Below are positions 41,459 through 49,215 of a stretch of DNA of 64,000 nucleotides, piece after piece. This DNA is from Paenibacillus sp. JDR-2 (GTDB lineage: Bacteria; Bacillota; Bacilli; Paenibacillales; Paenibacillaceae), in NCBI RefSeq assembly GCF_000023585.1, contig NC_012914.1:210001-274000 (forward strand), written 5' to 3'. The number at the start of each line of letters is the position of its first letter. Position 1 is the first letter of the stretch. The notes beneath the pieces are model-generated. The model had not been told where the DNA came from, did no database searches, and saw nothing but the letters and a program-made list of their open reading frames with translations. The position numbers and the translations under genes are program-made.

Positions 41459-42415
41459 ATGATGCGTAAGAAAAAAAGTACAATAATGCTGCTCCTCATG
41501 GCACTGGTCATCGTGCTTTCCGCGTGCGGCCAGAATAACAATAAAACTTCCGGGAATAACGGGGCGGCAAGCCCTGCGGCGGAACAAAGCGGCGGGAGCG
41601 GGGCGGCTGCGACTGATGCGGTGCCAAAGATTGCGTCGTTGTCGATTCACGTGACGAATGATCTGCTTGCCCTGGACATAACGGCAGCGGGCAGCGTTAT
41701 GGGCGGGAAAGCGAAGGATTTCTTGTCGCATGTAGCAGACCGTTTGAAAAATACGGAGAAGCTTGGCGTTGCGAAGGAAGTCGACATGGAGGCTCTTCTG
41801 CAGCTTGAGCCGGACATTATTTATGCCGATGAGGAATTTGCGGGCCAGGATACTTCAAAGCTTGAGGCTATCGCGCCTGTCAAAATGTTTAACCTGGATG
41901 AGGGAACCTGGAGAGACCATCTGAAGAAGCTAGCAGCGGATTTGGGCCGGGAGCAGAAAGCGGAGCAATTCATTGCCGATTATGAGGAGCAGGTTAAGCG
42001 CGTAAAAAGTCTGATTCAAGCGAAATTGGGCGATAATCCGAAGGCCATGGCGATACGGGTAACGCCAAAAGAACTGCGGGTATTCGGTACCCCGCGTCCG
42101 CTAGGACCAATCTTGTTCGATGATTTGGGCTTCCAACCTGCAAGCGGAGTGGAGAAAATCAACTCTTCTCCTTACGAGGTGATTTCGCAGGAGGTATTGC
42201 CTGATTTCGACGCCGACGTGATCTTCGTTGTTGTTAATGAAGAAGCAGACGCGAAGAAGGTCTATGATGAGATGCAAAGCAGCCCGATCTGGAAGGGCCT
42301 GAAGGCCGTGAAGAACGGCAACGTTTACGTCATTGGCGAGCAGCCGTGGCTCGATTACTCGGCAATCGGCAACAAAATGGCGCTGGACGAAGCCGAAGCG
42401 TTTTTTGCGAAATAA
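41459..42415 (+). CDS. Iron-siderophore-binding lipoprotein (FeuA-like)
   Basis: This 318-residue lipoprotein binds the ferric siderophore outside the membrane for the two permeases. The signal peptide ends in lipobox VLSAC, and a Gly/Ala/Ser/Asn linker follows to ~residue 50. The mature part shows the class III binding-protein pattern (MEALLQLEPDIIYAD, PVKMFNLDEGTW, GNVYVIGEQPWLDYSAIG). The order permease-permease-lipoprotein differs from feuA-feuB-feuC of Bacillus subtilis, where the lipoprotein comes first. No ATPase gene follows; a shared YusV-type ATPase is expected. Either of two adjacent ATG codons could be the start. Confidence 0.9.
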   Translation: MMRKKKSTIMLLLMALVIVLSACGQNNNKTSGNNGAASPAAEQSGGSGAAATDAVPKIASLSIHVTNDLLALDITAAGSVMGGKAKDFLSHVADRLKNTEKLGVAKEVDMEALLQLEPDIIYADEEFAGQDTSKLEAIAPVKMFNLDEGTWRDHLKKLAADLGREQKAEQFIADYEEQVKRVKSLIQAKLGDNPKAMAIRVTPKELRVFGTPRPLGPILFDDLGFQPASGVEKINSSPYEVISQEVLPDFDADVIFVVVNEEADAKKVYDEMQSSPIWKGLKAVKNGNVYVIGEQPWLDYSAIGNKMALDEAEAFFAK

Positions 42416-42429
42416 GTGGAATTAGCAGA

Positions 42430-42462
42430 GAACCACATCCCTTTCAGGGGATGTGGTTCTTG
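42430..42462 (+). terminator. Terminator of the siderophore locus
   Basis: AACCACATCCC pairs with GGGATGTGGTT, followed by CTTGTGGTT. The T run is short but the stem is strong. The core repeats the hairpin sequence found at 36380 and 37508. It also lies beyond the end of the convergent MFS gene. Confidence 0.7.
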
Positions 42463-42491
42463 TGGTTATAGGAGAATGTAATGCTTAATTC

Positions 42492-43685
42492 TTACTTCCG
42501 TTCCGTAGCGAAGTAAAGCAGGGCAAGGGTCGGAAATGCGATTCCAAGCCATAACGCGCTGCTCCATCCGCCTGCTGCGTAAGCCCATCCCCCTGCCGCC
42601 GATCCGATCGCTCCGCCAAAGAAGAAGATCGCCATAAACAACCCGTTTAGCCTGCTGCGGATATCTGCTCCAAGCGAGAAGATCGAGCGCTGGCTCAGTA
42701 CAAGATTGGCCGATACTCCAGCGTCGAGCAGAATAGCGGCGATAACGAGAACAACCACGCCGACAGGTGAGCTGGTTTGAATCAGAAGAGGCAGAAGCAC
42801 CGAGACGATAACGGTAATAAGGGCAATTGCGGTAGCGGGTCTGGTCCAGCCGCGGTCTGCCAGACGGCCGGCGAGCGGTGCCGCAACGGCGCCTGCAACC
42901 CCAACGAGCGCATAGAGGGCAATAGCCGTTTGCGAGAAATGGAATTTAGGGCCGGCCAAGAGCTGCGGCACGGTGGTCCAGAACAAGCTGAACGCCGCAA
43001 ACAGCGTTGCGTGGTAAAGGGCGCGGCGGCGCAAAATCGGAGTGGTCCGCAGCAGCCGCCACATGGAACCAAGCAGGGCCGTATAGCTCGTGGCTGCCGT
43101 TGGTTTTCTAACCGGCAGTACTTTAGCCAGTACAATGGCTAGAATAACAATCGCTACGGCGGAAATCGCAAAGATGGCATGCCAGCCGAAGAAGTCTGCA
43201 ACAAGGCTTGATATTGGTCTTGCGAGCATAATGCCGAGCAGAAGACCGCTCATGACATTTCCAACGACGCGTCCGCGTGAAGCATCGGATGCAAGGTAGG
43301 AGGCGAAGGGTACGAGTACTTGGGCGGCAACCGAACCTAATCCAATAACAAGGGTAGCGGTTAAGAAAAGAAACGATTGTTTCGCCAGCGATGCGGTGAT
43401 CAGAGCGACAGCGGTAAGGAGCAAGGCGGTGATAACCAGCTTGCGGTTTTCCACAATGTCGCCCATCGGTACGATAAACAAGAGTCCCACAACGTATCCG
43501 ATTTGGGTCAGCGTTACAATCAGGCCGGCACTGCCTGCTGACAGGCCGATGGAGGAGCTGATTAATCCGACCAGGGGCTGTGCATAGTACAGATTAGCAG
43601 CAATCATGCCGCATGCGGTTGCGAGCAGTATCGTTAACCATGCAGGAATATTTTTCTCGAGCATTTGCTCGTTTGAAGCAGTCAT
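42492..43685 (-). CDS. MFS efflux transporter
   Basis: This 397-residue inner-membrane protein has about twelve hydrophobic helices and the first-loop motif region [16 protein letters not shown], which matches motif A of drug:proton antiporters (DHA1-like). The ATG is chosen because AAGGAG lies eight bases upstream; a GTG three codons earlier is in frame. It is transcribed away from a TetR-family gene, with three related operator-like sites between them, so the substrate is probably a toxic compound that also binds the regulator. The exact substrate cannot be read from sequence. Confidence 0.88.
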   Translation of the reverse strand: MTASNEQMLEKNIPAWLTILLATACGMIAANLYYAQPLVGLISSSIGLSAGSAGLIVTLTQIGYVVGLLFIVPMGDIVENRKLVITALLLTAVALITASLAKQSFLFLTATLVIGLGSVAAQVLVPFASYLASDASRGRVVGNVMSGLLLGIMLARPISSLVADFFGWHAIFAISAVAIVILAIVLAKVLPVRKPTAATSYTALLGSMWRLLRTTPILRRRALYHATLFAAFSLFWTTVPQLLAGPKFHFSQTAIALYALVGVAGAVAAPLAGRLADRGWTRPATAIALITVIVSVLLPLLIQTSSPVGVVVLVIAAILLDAGVSANLVLSQRSIFSLGADIRSRLNGLFMAIFFFGGAIGSAAGGWAYAAGGWSSALWLGIAFPTLALLYFATERK

Positions 43686-43715
43686 AAGTACCACTCCTTA
43701 TTTGAAATTCTAATT

Positions 43716-43734
43716 ACTGAACGTCGTGTTCACT
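43716..43734. promoter_or_regulatory. Operator-like site 1 for the TetR regulator
   Basis: ACTGAAC-GTCGT-GTTCACT is an imperfect inverted repeat. It shares ACTGAACGT with the two sites that follow and lies close to the MFS start. Confidence 0.5.
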
Positions 43735-43754
43735 AATTACTGATTAAATAATAT

Positions 43755-43768
43755 ACTGAACGTTCAGT
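43755..43768. promoter_or_regulatory. Operator-like site 2 for the TetR regulator
   Basis: ACTGAACGTTCAGT is a perfect 14-base palindrome midway between the divergent genes. It is the best candidate for dimeric TetR binding. Confidence 0.65.
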
Positions 43769-43814
43769 TTTGTAAATAGGCGAAATGATTTTCTTTCGAC
43801 GTTTTTTTTTTGTA

Positions 43815-43830
43815 TACTGAACGTATCGTT
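43815..43830. promoter_or_regulatory. Operator-like half site 3 for the TetR regulator
   Basis: ACTGAACGTATCGTTT repeats the left half of the central palindrome. It overlaps TATACT, a possible -10 element for the TetR gene, which suggests autoregulation. Confidence 0.4.
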
Positions 43831-43875
43831 TCTATTTCCCAGTCCAGATTCAAACCGTTGAAAGGGATGGTTCCG

Positions 43876-44463
43876 GTGGAAGCAAAAAGAGGGCGGCCGC
43901 GTAACGTGGAGACGCAAAATGCGATTCTTACCGCTTCTTATGATCTGTTATTGGAAAGTGGCTTTGAAATGGTCACCGTAGAAAAAATTGCCGAGCGCGC
44001 CAAGGTAAGCAAAGCGACGATATATAAATGGTGGCCGAACAAGGCGGCCGTCGTTATGGATGGATTCCTGTTTGCCGCGTCAGCTAGACTTCCCGTGCCA
44101 GATACGGGGGCCGTGTTTAGCGACGTTCTCATTCATGCATCGAATGTAGTCCGTTTCTTAACAAGCCCGGAGGGCAGAGTTATTAGGGAGCTCGTCGGCC
44201 AAGGGCAGTTCGACGAAGGGTTGGCGGAAGCCTACCGGACCCGGTATTTCGGGCCTCGCCGTATAGAAGCGGGAAGCCTGCTCGAGCGGGGTATTCAGCG
44301 CGGGGAATTGAAAAAAGATTTGGATATCGGTCTAGCTATCGACCTCATCTACGGACCGTTTTTCTACCGTCTGCTGATTACCGGCGAAGAGTTAACTGAA
44401 GCCTATGTACGACAGCTGGTAACAGCAGCATTCGATGGGATCCGCGCGAACGAAGGCGGATAA
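43876..44463 (+). CDS. TetR-family regulator of the divergent MFS gene
   Basis: This 195-residue cytoplasmic repressor has an N-terminal helix-turn-helix (ILTASYDLLLESGFEMVTV, then AKVSKATIYKWWPNK). Its C-terminal ligand domain resembles the TetR_C type with LIYGPFFYRLLITGE. The start is a GTG nine bases after AAAGGG, giving MEAKRGRPRN, a common TetR beginning. An upstream ATG and a still longer frame lack proper spacing. It probably represses both itself and the MFS exporter through the ACTGAACGT sites between them. Confidence 0.87.
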   Translation: MEAKRGRPRNVETQNAILTASYDLLLESGFEMVTVEKIAERAKVSKATIYKWWPNKAAVVMDGFLFAASARLPVPDTGAVFSDVLIHASNVVRFLTSPEGRVIRELVGQGQFDEGLAEAYRTRYFGPRRIEAGSLLERGIQRGELKKDLDIGLAIDLIYGPFFYRLLITGEELTEAYVRQLVTAAFDGIRANEGG

Positions 44464-44467
44464 AAAG

Positions 44468-44514
44468 AAAAGGACCCTCTGGCTAACTTAGTTTAGCCCG
44501 AGGATCCTTTTTTT
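44468..44514. terminator. Terminator between the TetR gene and aguB
   Basis: AAAGGACCCTCTGGCTAA pairs with TTAGCCCGAGGATCCTTT and is followed by T7. Flanking A and T runs let it act on both strands, ending the TetR gene and the convergent agu operon. Confidence 0.85.
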
Positions 44515-44550
44515 AAAATTCTGAGAGTATATATGTTTTTTCGTTTTGTA

Positions 44551-45429
44551 CTATTTAATCGGGATTTCTCCGTCATAAGAAGCGATAACGCCATACAGAT
44601 CCGGACGGCGGTCGCGGAAGATGCCCCACTCGATACGCTGCGATTCCAGCTGGTCGAGATCGAATTCGGCAACAAGCACGCCATGCTCGTCACGGCCGGC
44701 TTCGGCAATCATATTGCCTTGAGGGCCGGCAATGAATGACGAACCATAGAAGTTAATCGACGAGTCTTCGTCAATCTCTTCGCCGATACGGTTGGAAGCG
44801 ATAACCGGCATCAGGTTGCACGCGGCATGGCCTCTCATGCACATTTGCCAGTGATCCTTCGAATCGATGCTGCCGTCTTGCGGCTCCGAACCGATAGCGG
44901 TCGGGTAGAACAGCAGCTCCGCGCCCATGAGCGCCATGCTGCGCGCCGCTTCCGGATACCATTGATCCCAGCATACGCCAACGCCGATTTTGGCGTATTT
45001 CGTTTTCCATACTTTAAAGCCCGTATCTCCAGGATTGAAGTAGAACTTCTCTTCATAACCCGGACCGTCGGGAATATGGCTCTTGCGGTATTTGCCTAGC
45101 ACTTCACCGTCAGCATCAATAACGGCCAGAGAGTTGTAGCGTGCCCAGTTCTTCTTCTCGTAGAAGCTGATCGGAAGCACGACGCCAAGCTCTTTGGCGA
45201 TGCCGCGGAAGTGGTTAACCGCTTTGTTTTCCTCCAGCTCGGTAGCGTAAACGTAATAGTCCGCTTTTTCCTTCTGGCAGAAGTAAGGCGTTTCGAACAG
45301 CTCTTGGAGCAGAATAATCTGCGCGCCTTGTGCCGCCGCTTCGCGCACTAACGCCTCGGCTTTGCGGATGTTTTCTTCTATATTCGATGTGCAGCTCATT
45401 TGCGTGGCTGCTACTTTGACCGTTCTCAT
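44551..45429 (-). CDS. aguB: N-carbamoylputrescine amidase
   Basis: This 292-residue cytoplasmic enzyme of the carbon-nitrogen hydrolase family hydrolyses N-carbamoylputrescine to putrescine, CO2 and ammonia. The Glu-Lys-Cys triad is visible: Glu in LLQELFET, Lys in GKYRKSHIPDG and Cys in VGVCWDQWYPEAAR. The length fits plant- and Pseudomonas-type AguB. The ATG gives MRTVKVAATQM, the family's usual N-terminus; AGGAGG is twelve bases upstream, rather distant. It follows aguA in the same operon with a ~70-base gap, so agmatine is converted to putrescine in two steps. Confidence 0.93.
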   Translation of the reverse strand: MRTVKVAATQMSCTSNIEENIRKAEALVREAAAQGAQIILLQELFETPYFCQKEKADYYVYATELEENKAVNHFRGIAKELGVVLPISFYEKKNWARYNSLAVIDADGEVLGKYRKSHIPDGPGYEEKFYFNPGDTGFKVWKTKYAKIGVGVCWDQWYPEAARSMALMGAELLFYPTAIGSEPQDGSIDSKDHWQMCMRGHAACNLMPVIASNRIGEEIDEDSSINFYGSSFIAGPQGNMIAEAGRDEHGVLVAEFDLDQLESQRIEWGIFRDRRPDLYGVIASYDGEIPIK

Positions 45430-45498
45430 GGATTTGCATACCTCCTGAAAAGTATTGCGAAGCAAAACTTGCTTCGTAAGCTTTAATTAAAACGTATA

Positions 45499-46533
45499 TT
45501 AAGCCCGGCGAGCAGGCATCTGCTGCGTTGTGCAGTGCACGTTGCCGCCTTCGCGGATAACCGCCATGCCGTCGATTGGACGAATGCGGCGATCAGCGAA
45601 TGCCGCCTGCAGGGTTTCAATAGCTTTGCGGTCGGCTTCCTCAGCCGCGCCGCCGAATACCGGCAGGATAATGCCGCCGTTAACAAAATAGAAGTTCAGG
45701 TAGCTCAGCGTCAAACGAGTATCCTCGTATTCCGCGTAAGGCGGTTGATCGATTTCGATAATCTCGAGCTTGCGGCCTTTGGCATCCACCGCTTCGCTTA
45801 GGATACGGCGGTTCTCTTCCGTGATCGCGTAGTTCTCGTCGGACGGATCGTTGCAAACCTGGAGAATAACCTTGCCAGGTGCCGCGAAGCAGGCGATGTT
45901 GTCGACATGGCCGTCGGTCTCGTCGCCGCTCAGGCCGCGCTTCAGCCATACGATCGTGTCCACGTTAACGAATTCTTTGACATAACCTTCGATTTGCTCG
46001 CGGCTAAGCTCAGGATTGCGGTTCGTATTAAGCAGGCATTCCTCGGTGGTCAGAAGCGTGCCTTCGCCATCCGTATGGATAGATCCGCCTTCCATGACGA
46101 GAGGAGCATCGAATTGCTTCACGCCGACATGCTTCAAAATTTGCGGTGCAACGGCATCGTCCAGATCCCATGGCGAATATTTGCCGCCCCAAGCGTTGAA
46201 CTTCCAGTTCACGCCCGCCAGCTCGCCTTCCGGATTTACGACAAACGTAGGGCCATTGTCGCGCAGCCAAGCATCGTTATGCTCGACTGGCAGACATTCC
46301 ACGGCGTCGTTGCCTGCGAACAGGGCGCTGACCTTCTCCAGATCTGCCGGGTTTACGACAACCGTAATCGGTTCGAATTCCGCGATTGCGGTAACAAGCT
46401 CGGCATAACCCGCGCTTACCTGCTCGTAATGCTCCGGATAAACCATCGAAGCTTGTACAGGCCAAGAGATAAAGGTACGCTCATGCGCCGCCCATTCGGC
46501 CGGCATTGTATAGTTCAATTGTTTAGGATTCAT
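45499..46533 (-). CDS. aguA: Agmatine deiminase
   Basis: This 344-residue cytoplasmic enzyme of the peptidylarginine-deiminase-like family converts agmatine to N-carbamoylputrescine and ammonia. Family motifs are NDAWLRDNGPTF, MEGGSIHTDGEGTLLTTE, DETDGHVDNIACF and the C-terminal GGNVHCTTQQMP, which holds the catalytic Cys. The length is normal. The start gives MNPKQLNYTMPAEWAAHE, the usual beginning; the frame is open farther upstream without a start of comparable fit. A good sigma-A promoter and a palindrome lie upstream. With aguB it forms the agmatine route to putrescine. Confidence 0.94.
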   Translation of the reverse strand: MNPKQLNYTMPAEWAAHERTFISWPVQASMVYPEHYEQVSAGYAELVTAIAEFEPITVVVNPADLEKVSALFAGNDAVECLPVEHNDAWLRDNGPTFVVNPEGELAGVNWKFNAWGGKYSPWDLDDAVAPQILKHVGVKQFDAPLVMEGGSIHTDGEGTLLTTEECLLNTNRNPELSREQIEGYVKEFVNVDTIVWLKRGLSGDETDGHVDNIACFAAPGKVILQVCNDPSDENYAITEENRRILSEAVDAKGRKLEIIEIDQPPYAEYEDTRLTLSYLNFYFVNGGIILPVFGGAAEEADRKAIETLQAAFADRRIRPIDGMAVIREGGNVHCTTQQMPARRA

Positions 46534-46572
46534 ATTAGTTAATATTCCTCTCTTATCGCAATGAAAATGTGT

Positions 46573-46588
46573 CTTAAGCGGGCTTAAG
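46573..46588. promoter_or_regulatory. Palindrome downstream of the agu promoter
   Basis: CTTAAGC-GG-GCTTAAG is a perfect inverted repeat lying ~18 bases downstream (minus strand) of the -10 element. Its place fits an operator, perhaps for the adjacent TetR-like regulator. Confidence 0.5.
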
Positions 46589-46605
46589 CCGCCTAAACCC
46601 TTCTT

Positions 46606-46634
46606 ATCATATAACAAAAAGGTTGACAGCTCAA
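46606..46634 (-). promoter_or_regulatory. Sigma-A promoter of aguAB
   Basis: On the minus strand TTGAGC and TATGAT are separated by 17 bases. The element starts 73 bases upstream of aguA. Confidence 0.6.
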
Positions 46635-46655
46635 TTACGGTGTTTATCCAGTTTT

Positions 46656-47270
46656 TTAGCGGGATTTACCGTTTTGCTGCCGGATAAAAATTTGCGGGGT
46701 ATTGAACTTCAATATCTGAATCAGCTGCTCGTTCATGTAGGCGGTGGACTGCTCAAAGCCGCTGTCGATCCACTCCAGGATTAAGCCGATAATGCCGTGT
46801 ATCCGGTACGTGCTGAACAGCTTTGTATCAATTGGCGTATCCGGCTCCGTCACCATAAAATCGAATTCCTGGCGGAACAGCCGATCCATCCGTTTCGTCA
46901 GCTTTTCCCGGTAGTTATAACCCGTTTGCGGGTCCAGCATGGTTTTATAAAAGATGCGGTTCTCAATAAAGTGGTCAAACAGCTCGATTGAAGCGCTGGG
47001 CAGCTCGTTAAAATCAACGACGGACAAGCCTACATACGGCTTGCGGTAAGCCGCGGTCATCTCCTCGAATTTCTCCTCGATCATCTCATCCAGCAGATCT
47101 TCCTTTTGCTCGTAATGCGTATAGAAGGTTGCTCTCGTACAATCCGCAAGCTGAACCAGTTCGGTAATGCTGATATGGTTAACGCTCTTTTCCTGCAGCA
47201 AGGTTAAAAAGGAAGATTTCAGTACTTCTTTTGTTTTTCGGACGCGTCTATCCGGATGTTTAACCGTCAT
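46656..47270 (-). CDS. TetR-family regulator next to aguAB
   Basis: This 204-residue cytoplasmic regulator has an N-terminal helix-turn-helix (SITELVQLADCTRATFYTHYEQKEDLL-like pattern). Its C-terminal domain resembles the TetR_C_7 (DhaS-like) group, with LFSTYRIHGIIGLILEWID. The start gives MTVKHPDRRVRK, six bases after GAGGAG. It lies upstream of the agu operon and divergent from an SDR dehydrogenase gene. Control of agmatine breakdown or of the dehydrogenase is plausible, but the ligand is unknown. Confidence 0.85.
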   Translation of the reverse strand: MTVKHPDRRVRKTKEVLKSSFLTLLQEKSVNHISITELVQLADCTRATFYTHYEQKEDLLDEMIEEKFEEMTAAYRKPYVGLSVVDFNELPSASIELFDHFIENRIFYKTMLDPQTGYNYREKLTKRMDRLFRQEFDFMVTEPDTPIDTKLFSTYRIHGIIGLILEWIDSGFEQSTAYMNEQLIQILKFNTPQIFIRQQNGKSR

Positions 47271-47370
47271 AACGATCTCCTCGAAAATTTTAACTGACAA
47301 TTTCGGTGCATTTGTAAACTACTATACATTACCCTCATTATTGCACATTCAATTCAAAAACAGCTAATTA

Positions 47371-47383
47371 TACAATAGTTGTA
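47371..47383. promoter_or_regulatory. Palindrome between the divergent TetR and SDR genes
   Basis: TACAA-TAG-TTGTA is a perfect short inverted repeat, 37 bases before the SDR start. It is a weak operator candidate. Confidence 0.3.
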
Positions 47384-47419
47384 GAACTTCATTACATTAT
47401 AAGAAAGCAGGGATCATAT

Positions 47420-48184
47420 ATGGCAAGACTGCAAGGAAAAGTAGCTATCGTAACCGGTGCGGGTTCGGGTATGGGACGCGCAACGGCGATTCTGTATGCA
47501 AAAGAAGGGGCAAGGGTTGTTCTGGCCGAGTTTAACGAAGCTTCGATGAACGAGACGCTGGACCAGATCAAAGCTGCGGGCGGCACGGCCGTAGCCGTTA
47601 AAACGGACGTATCCAAAGAAGCGGATGTTGACGCGATGATCCAAAAAGCGCTGGACGAGTACGGTCAGCTGGACGTGCTTGCGAATGTCGCGGGCATTTT
47701 TGACGCTATGGCTTCCGTAGAGAATACCTCGAACGAGTTGTATGAGCGCGTGATGGGCGTCAACCTGACGGGTCAGTTTTACGCATGCCGCTCCGCAATC
47801 AAGGTGTTTAACAAGCAGGAGACAGGCGGCACGATTGTGAATGTCGCTTCTATCGCCGGTTACTTGGGCGCGCGCGGCGGCGCGGCTTACACGATGTCCA
47901 AGCATGCCGTTATCGGCCTGACGAAAAACATCGCAGCCTTCTACGGCCGCGAGAACGGTAAAATCCGCGCGAACGTTATCGCACCGGGCTCGATCGCAAC
48001 CGGCATGACAGCGAACCTGGGCGCGCTTGATCCGCTTGGCGCGGTTACGTTTGGCGATCTTGGTCCATTTAACGGCGGTGAAGCCGACGATATCGCAAGC
48101 ACCGCACTGTTCCTCGCATCGGACGAGTCGAAGTTCATTAACGGCGATGTTATCACCGTCGACGGAGCTTGGACTTCCCGATAA
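47420..48184 (+). CDS. Short-chain dehydrogenase/reductase
   Basis: This 254-residue cytoplasmic oxidoreductase has the classical SDR pattern. The cofactor motif TGAGSGMG lies at residues ~12-19, followed by NVAG, the catalytic Ser in IVNVASIAGY and YTMSK with catalytic Tyr and Lys. The C-terminal FINGDVITVDGAW is the family's usual end. An acidic residue after the second strand (LAEFNE) favours NAD(H). It is monocistronic, divergent from the TetR-like gene and closed by a strong terminator. The substrate cannot be inferred; an alcohol or hydroxyacid is possible. Confidence 0.92.
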   Translation: MARLQGKVAIVTGAGSGMGRATAILYAKEGARVVLAEFNEASMNETLDQIKAAGGTAVAVKTDVSKEADVDAMIQKALDEYGQLDVLANVAGIFDAMASVENTSNELYERVMGVNLTGQFYACRSAIKVFNKQETGGTIVNVASIAGYLGARGGAAYTMSKHAVIGLTKNIAAFYGRENGKIRANVIAPGSIATGMTANLGALDPLGAVTFGDLGPFNGGEADDIASTALFLASDESKFINGDVITVDGAWTSR

Positions 48185-48196
48185 GCATGAACCCAT

Positions 48197-48237
48197 TAAG
48201 AAGACCCCCGAGCCAACGGCTCGAGGGTCTTCTTGTT
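48197..48237. terminator. Bidirectional terminator between the SDR and HAD genes
   Basis: AAGAAGACCCCCGAGCC pairs with GGCTCGAGGGTCTTCTT around AAC. The convergent genes can both use it. Confidence 0.88.
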
Positions 48238-48246
48238 GTTCCCGGG

Positions 48247-49020
48247 TTATTCTTGGCGGGTTGCCTGCCAAGCTAATTGGTCCTGCTCATCAATCAGTTC
48301 GCCAACGGATGGCAGGATCAGACCGGCGTAAGGAGCAAGCTCTTCCCGCTGGCTTGTGCCGGATAGAACGCCAATGGCGAGTCCGGCCTCCGAGTTTTGG
48401 GCGAACCTCATATCGGTTAACGTATCGCCAACAATGGCAACTTCGCTTGGCTGCAGTCCGGTCAGCCCGCAAAATTCGTTCATCATGACGGGGCTTGGTT
48501 TTTTCTCGTAACGGTCAGAGGTGCCAATGAAATCGAAGTAGTGCGCAATCCCGTATTTGTTCAGGAAGAAGAGGGTCGATTCATAATCGTCGGCCGTAGC
48601 GATTCCGAGCTTCAATCCTTTATCCCTCAGTCGCGGCAGCACGTTCTCTAAATCTGCCGTAGGCAGCAGCTGCTCGCGATGGACTTGGGTGAGCCGGTAA
48701 ATCTCGTCTGTCATCCATTCAAGCAGTCCTGCTGTTTGTTCCGGCCCATAATCATACCCGGTAAGCACCTTAAAGTAAGCCTCAGCAATATCTGCGGTTG
48801 TGCCCCCAGCCAAATAGCCCTTGGAATCTACTTTCCCATCCGGGCCGAGTCCAATGGATTCAAGCAGTGTTTCCCTTAAACCGGATGTTGGCTCATTCGC
48901 ATCCATACTGGATAACAAGTGGTCCGTAAATTCCTCCGCGATCGGCACCCAGAACGAATGGAATTGAATCAAGGTACCGTCCTTATCAAACAAAACTCCT
49001 TTAACCGGAAAACCGGACAT
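48247..49020 (-). CDS. HAD-superfamily hydrolase (subfamily IA)
   Basis: This 257-residue cytoplasmic phosphatase-like protein carries the four HAD motifs: DKDGTL at residues ~12-17 (nucleophile Asp), TADD, a Lys in EKKPSP and GDTLTD. A helical cap lies between motifs I and II, as in phosphoglycolate phosphatases. The start is the second in-frame ATG, six bases after GAGGG. It is divergent from a PbfA-like lyase gene and shares an identical 13-base element with it, so the two are probably co-regulated. It lacks the DWAGT motif of phosphonoacetaldehyde hydrolase PhnX. The substrate is unknown. Confidence 0.87.
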   Translation of the reverse strand: MSGFPVKGVLFDKDGTLIQFHSFWVPIAEEFTDHLLSSMDANEPTSGLRETLLESIGLGPDGKVDSKGYLAGGTTADIAEAYFKVLTGYDYGPEQTAGLLEWMTDEIYRLTQVHREQLLPTADLENVLPRLRDKGLKLGIATADDYESTLFFLNKYGIAHYFDFIGTSDRYEKKPSPVMMNEFCGLTGLQPSEVAIVGDTLTDMRFAQNSEAGLAIGVLSGTSQREELAPYAGLILPSVGELIDEQDQLAWQATRQE

Positions 49021-49043
49021 CGTCATCCCTCATTTTAATTTGT

Positions 49044-49056
49044 TGTTGTTTTATGT
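49044..49056 (-). promoter_or_regulatory. 13-base element, minus-strand copy
   Basis: Read on the minus strand this is ACATAAAACAACA, identical to the plus-strand copy at 49151. It lies just before the HAD start codon and is a candidate DeoR-type operator. Confidence 0.6.
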
Positions 49057-49110
49057 TGTTTAAATTCTATAAAGCTAATGTTAATAGGGTGTTAAGTATT
49101 TGTATATTGA

Positions 49111-49139
49111 TTGAAATACGGAGAAAGCCATAGTATTCT
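49111..49139 (+). promoter_or_regulatory. Sigma-A promoter of the PbfA-like gene
   Basis: TTGAAA and TATTCT are separated by exactly 17 bases. The 13-base element follows eleven bases after the -10 box. Confidence 0.65.
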
Positions 49140-49150
49140 GGTTAAAAACC

Positions 49151-49163
49151 ACATAAAACAACA
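49151..49163 (+). promoter_or_regulatory. 13-base element, plus-strand copy
   Basis: ACATAAAACAACA lies around the expected transcription start. The same word is present inverted at 49044. Binding by the DeoR-family regulator encoded downstream is inferred. Confidence 0.6.
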
Positions 49164-49215
49164 TAAGTCTCAGGCGGTATATCAATAACTATAAGCGTAG
49201 AGGGGACATTTGTAC

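Noticed and set aside
45907..46542. A 211-codon plus-strand frame opposite aguA
   Set aside because: It is a mirror of aguA, whose own frame carries all catalytic motifs.
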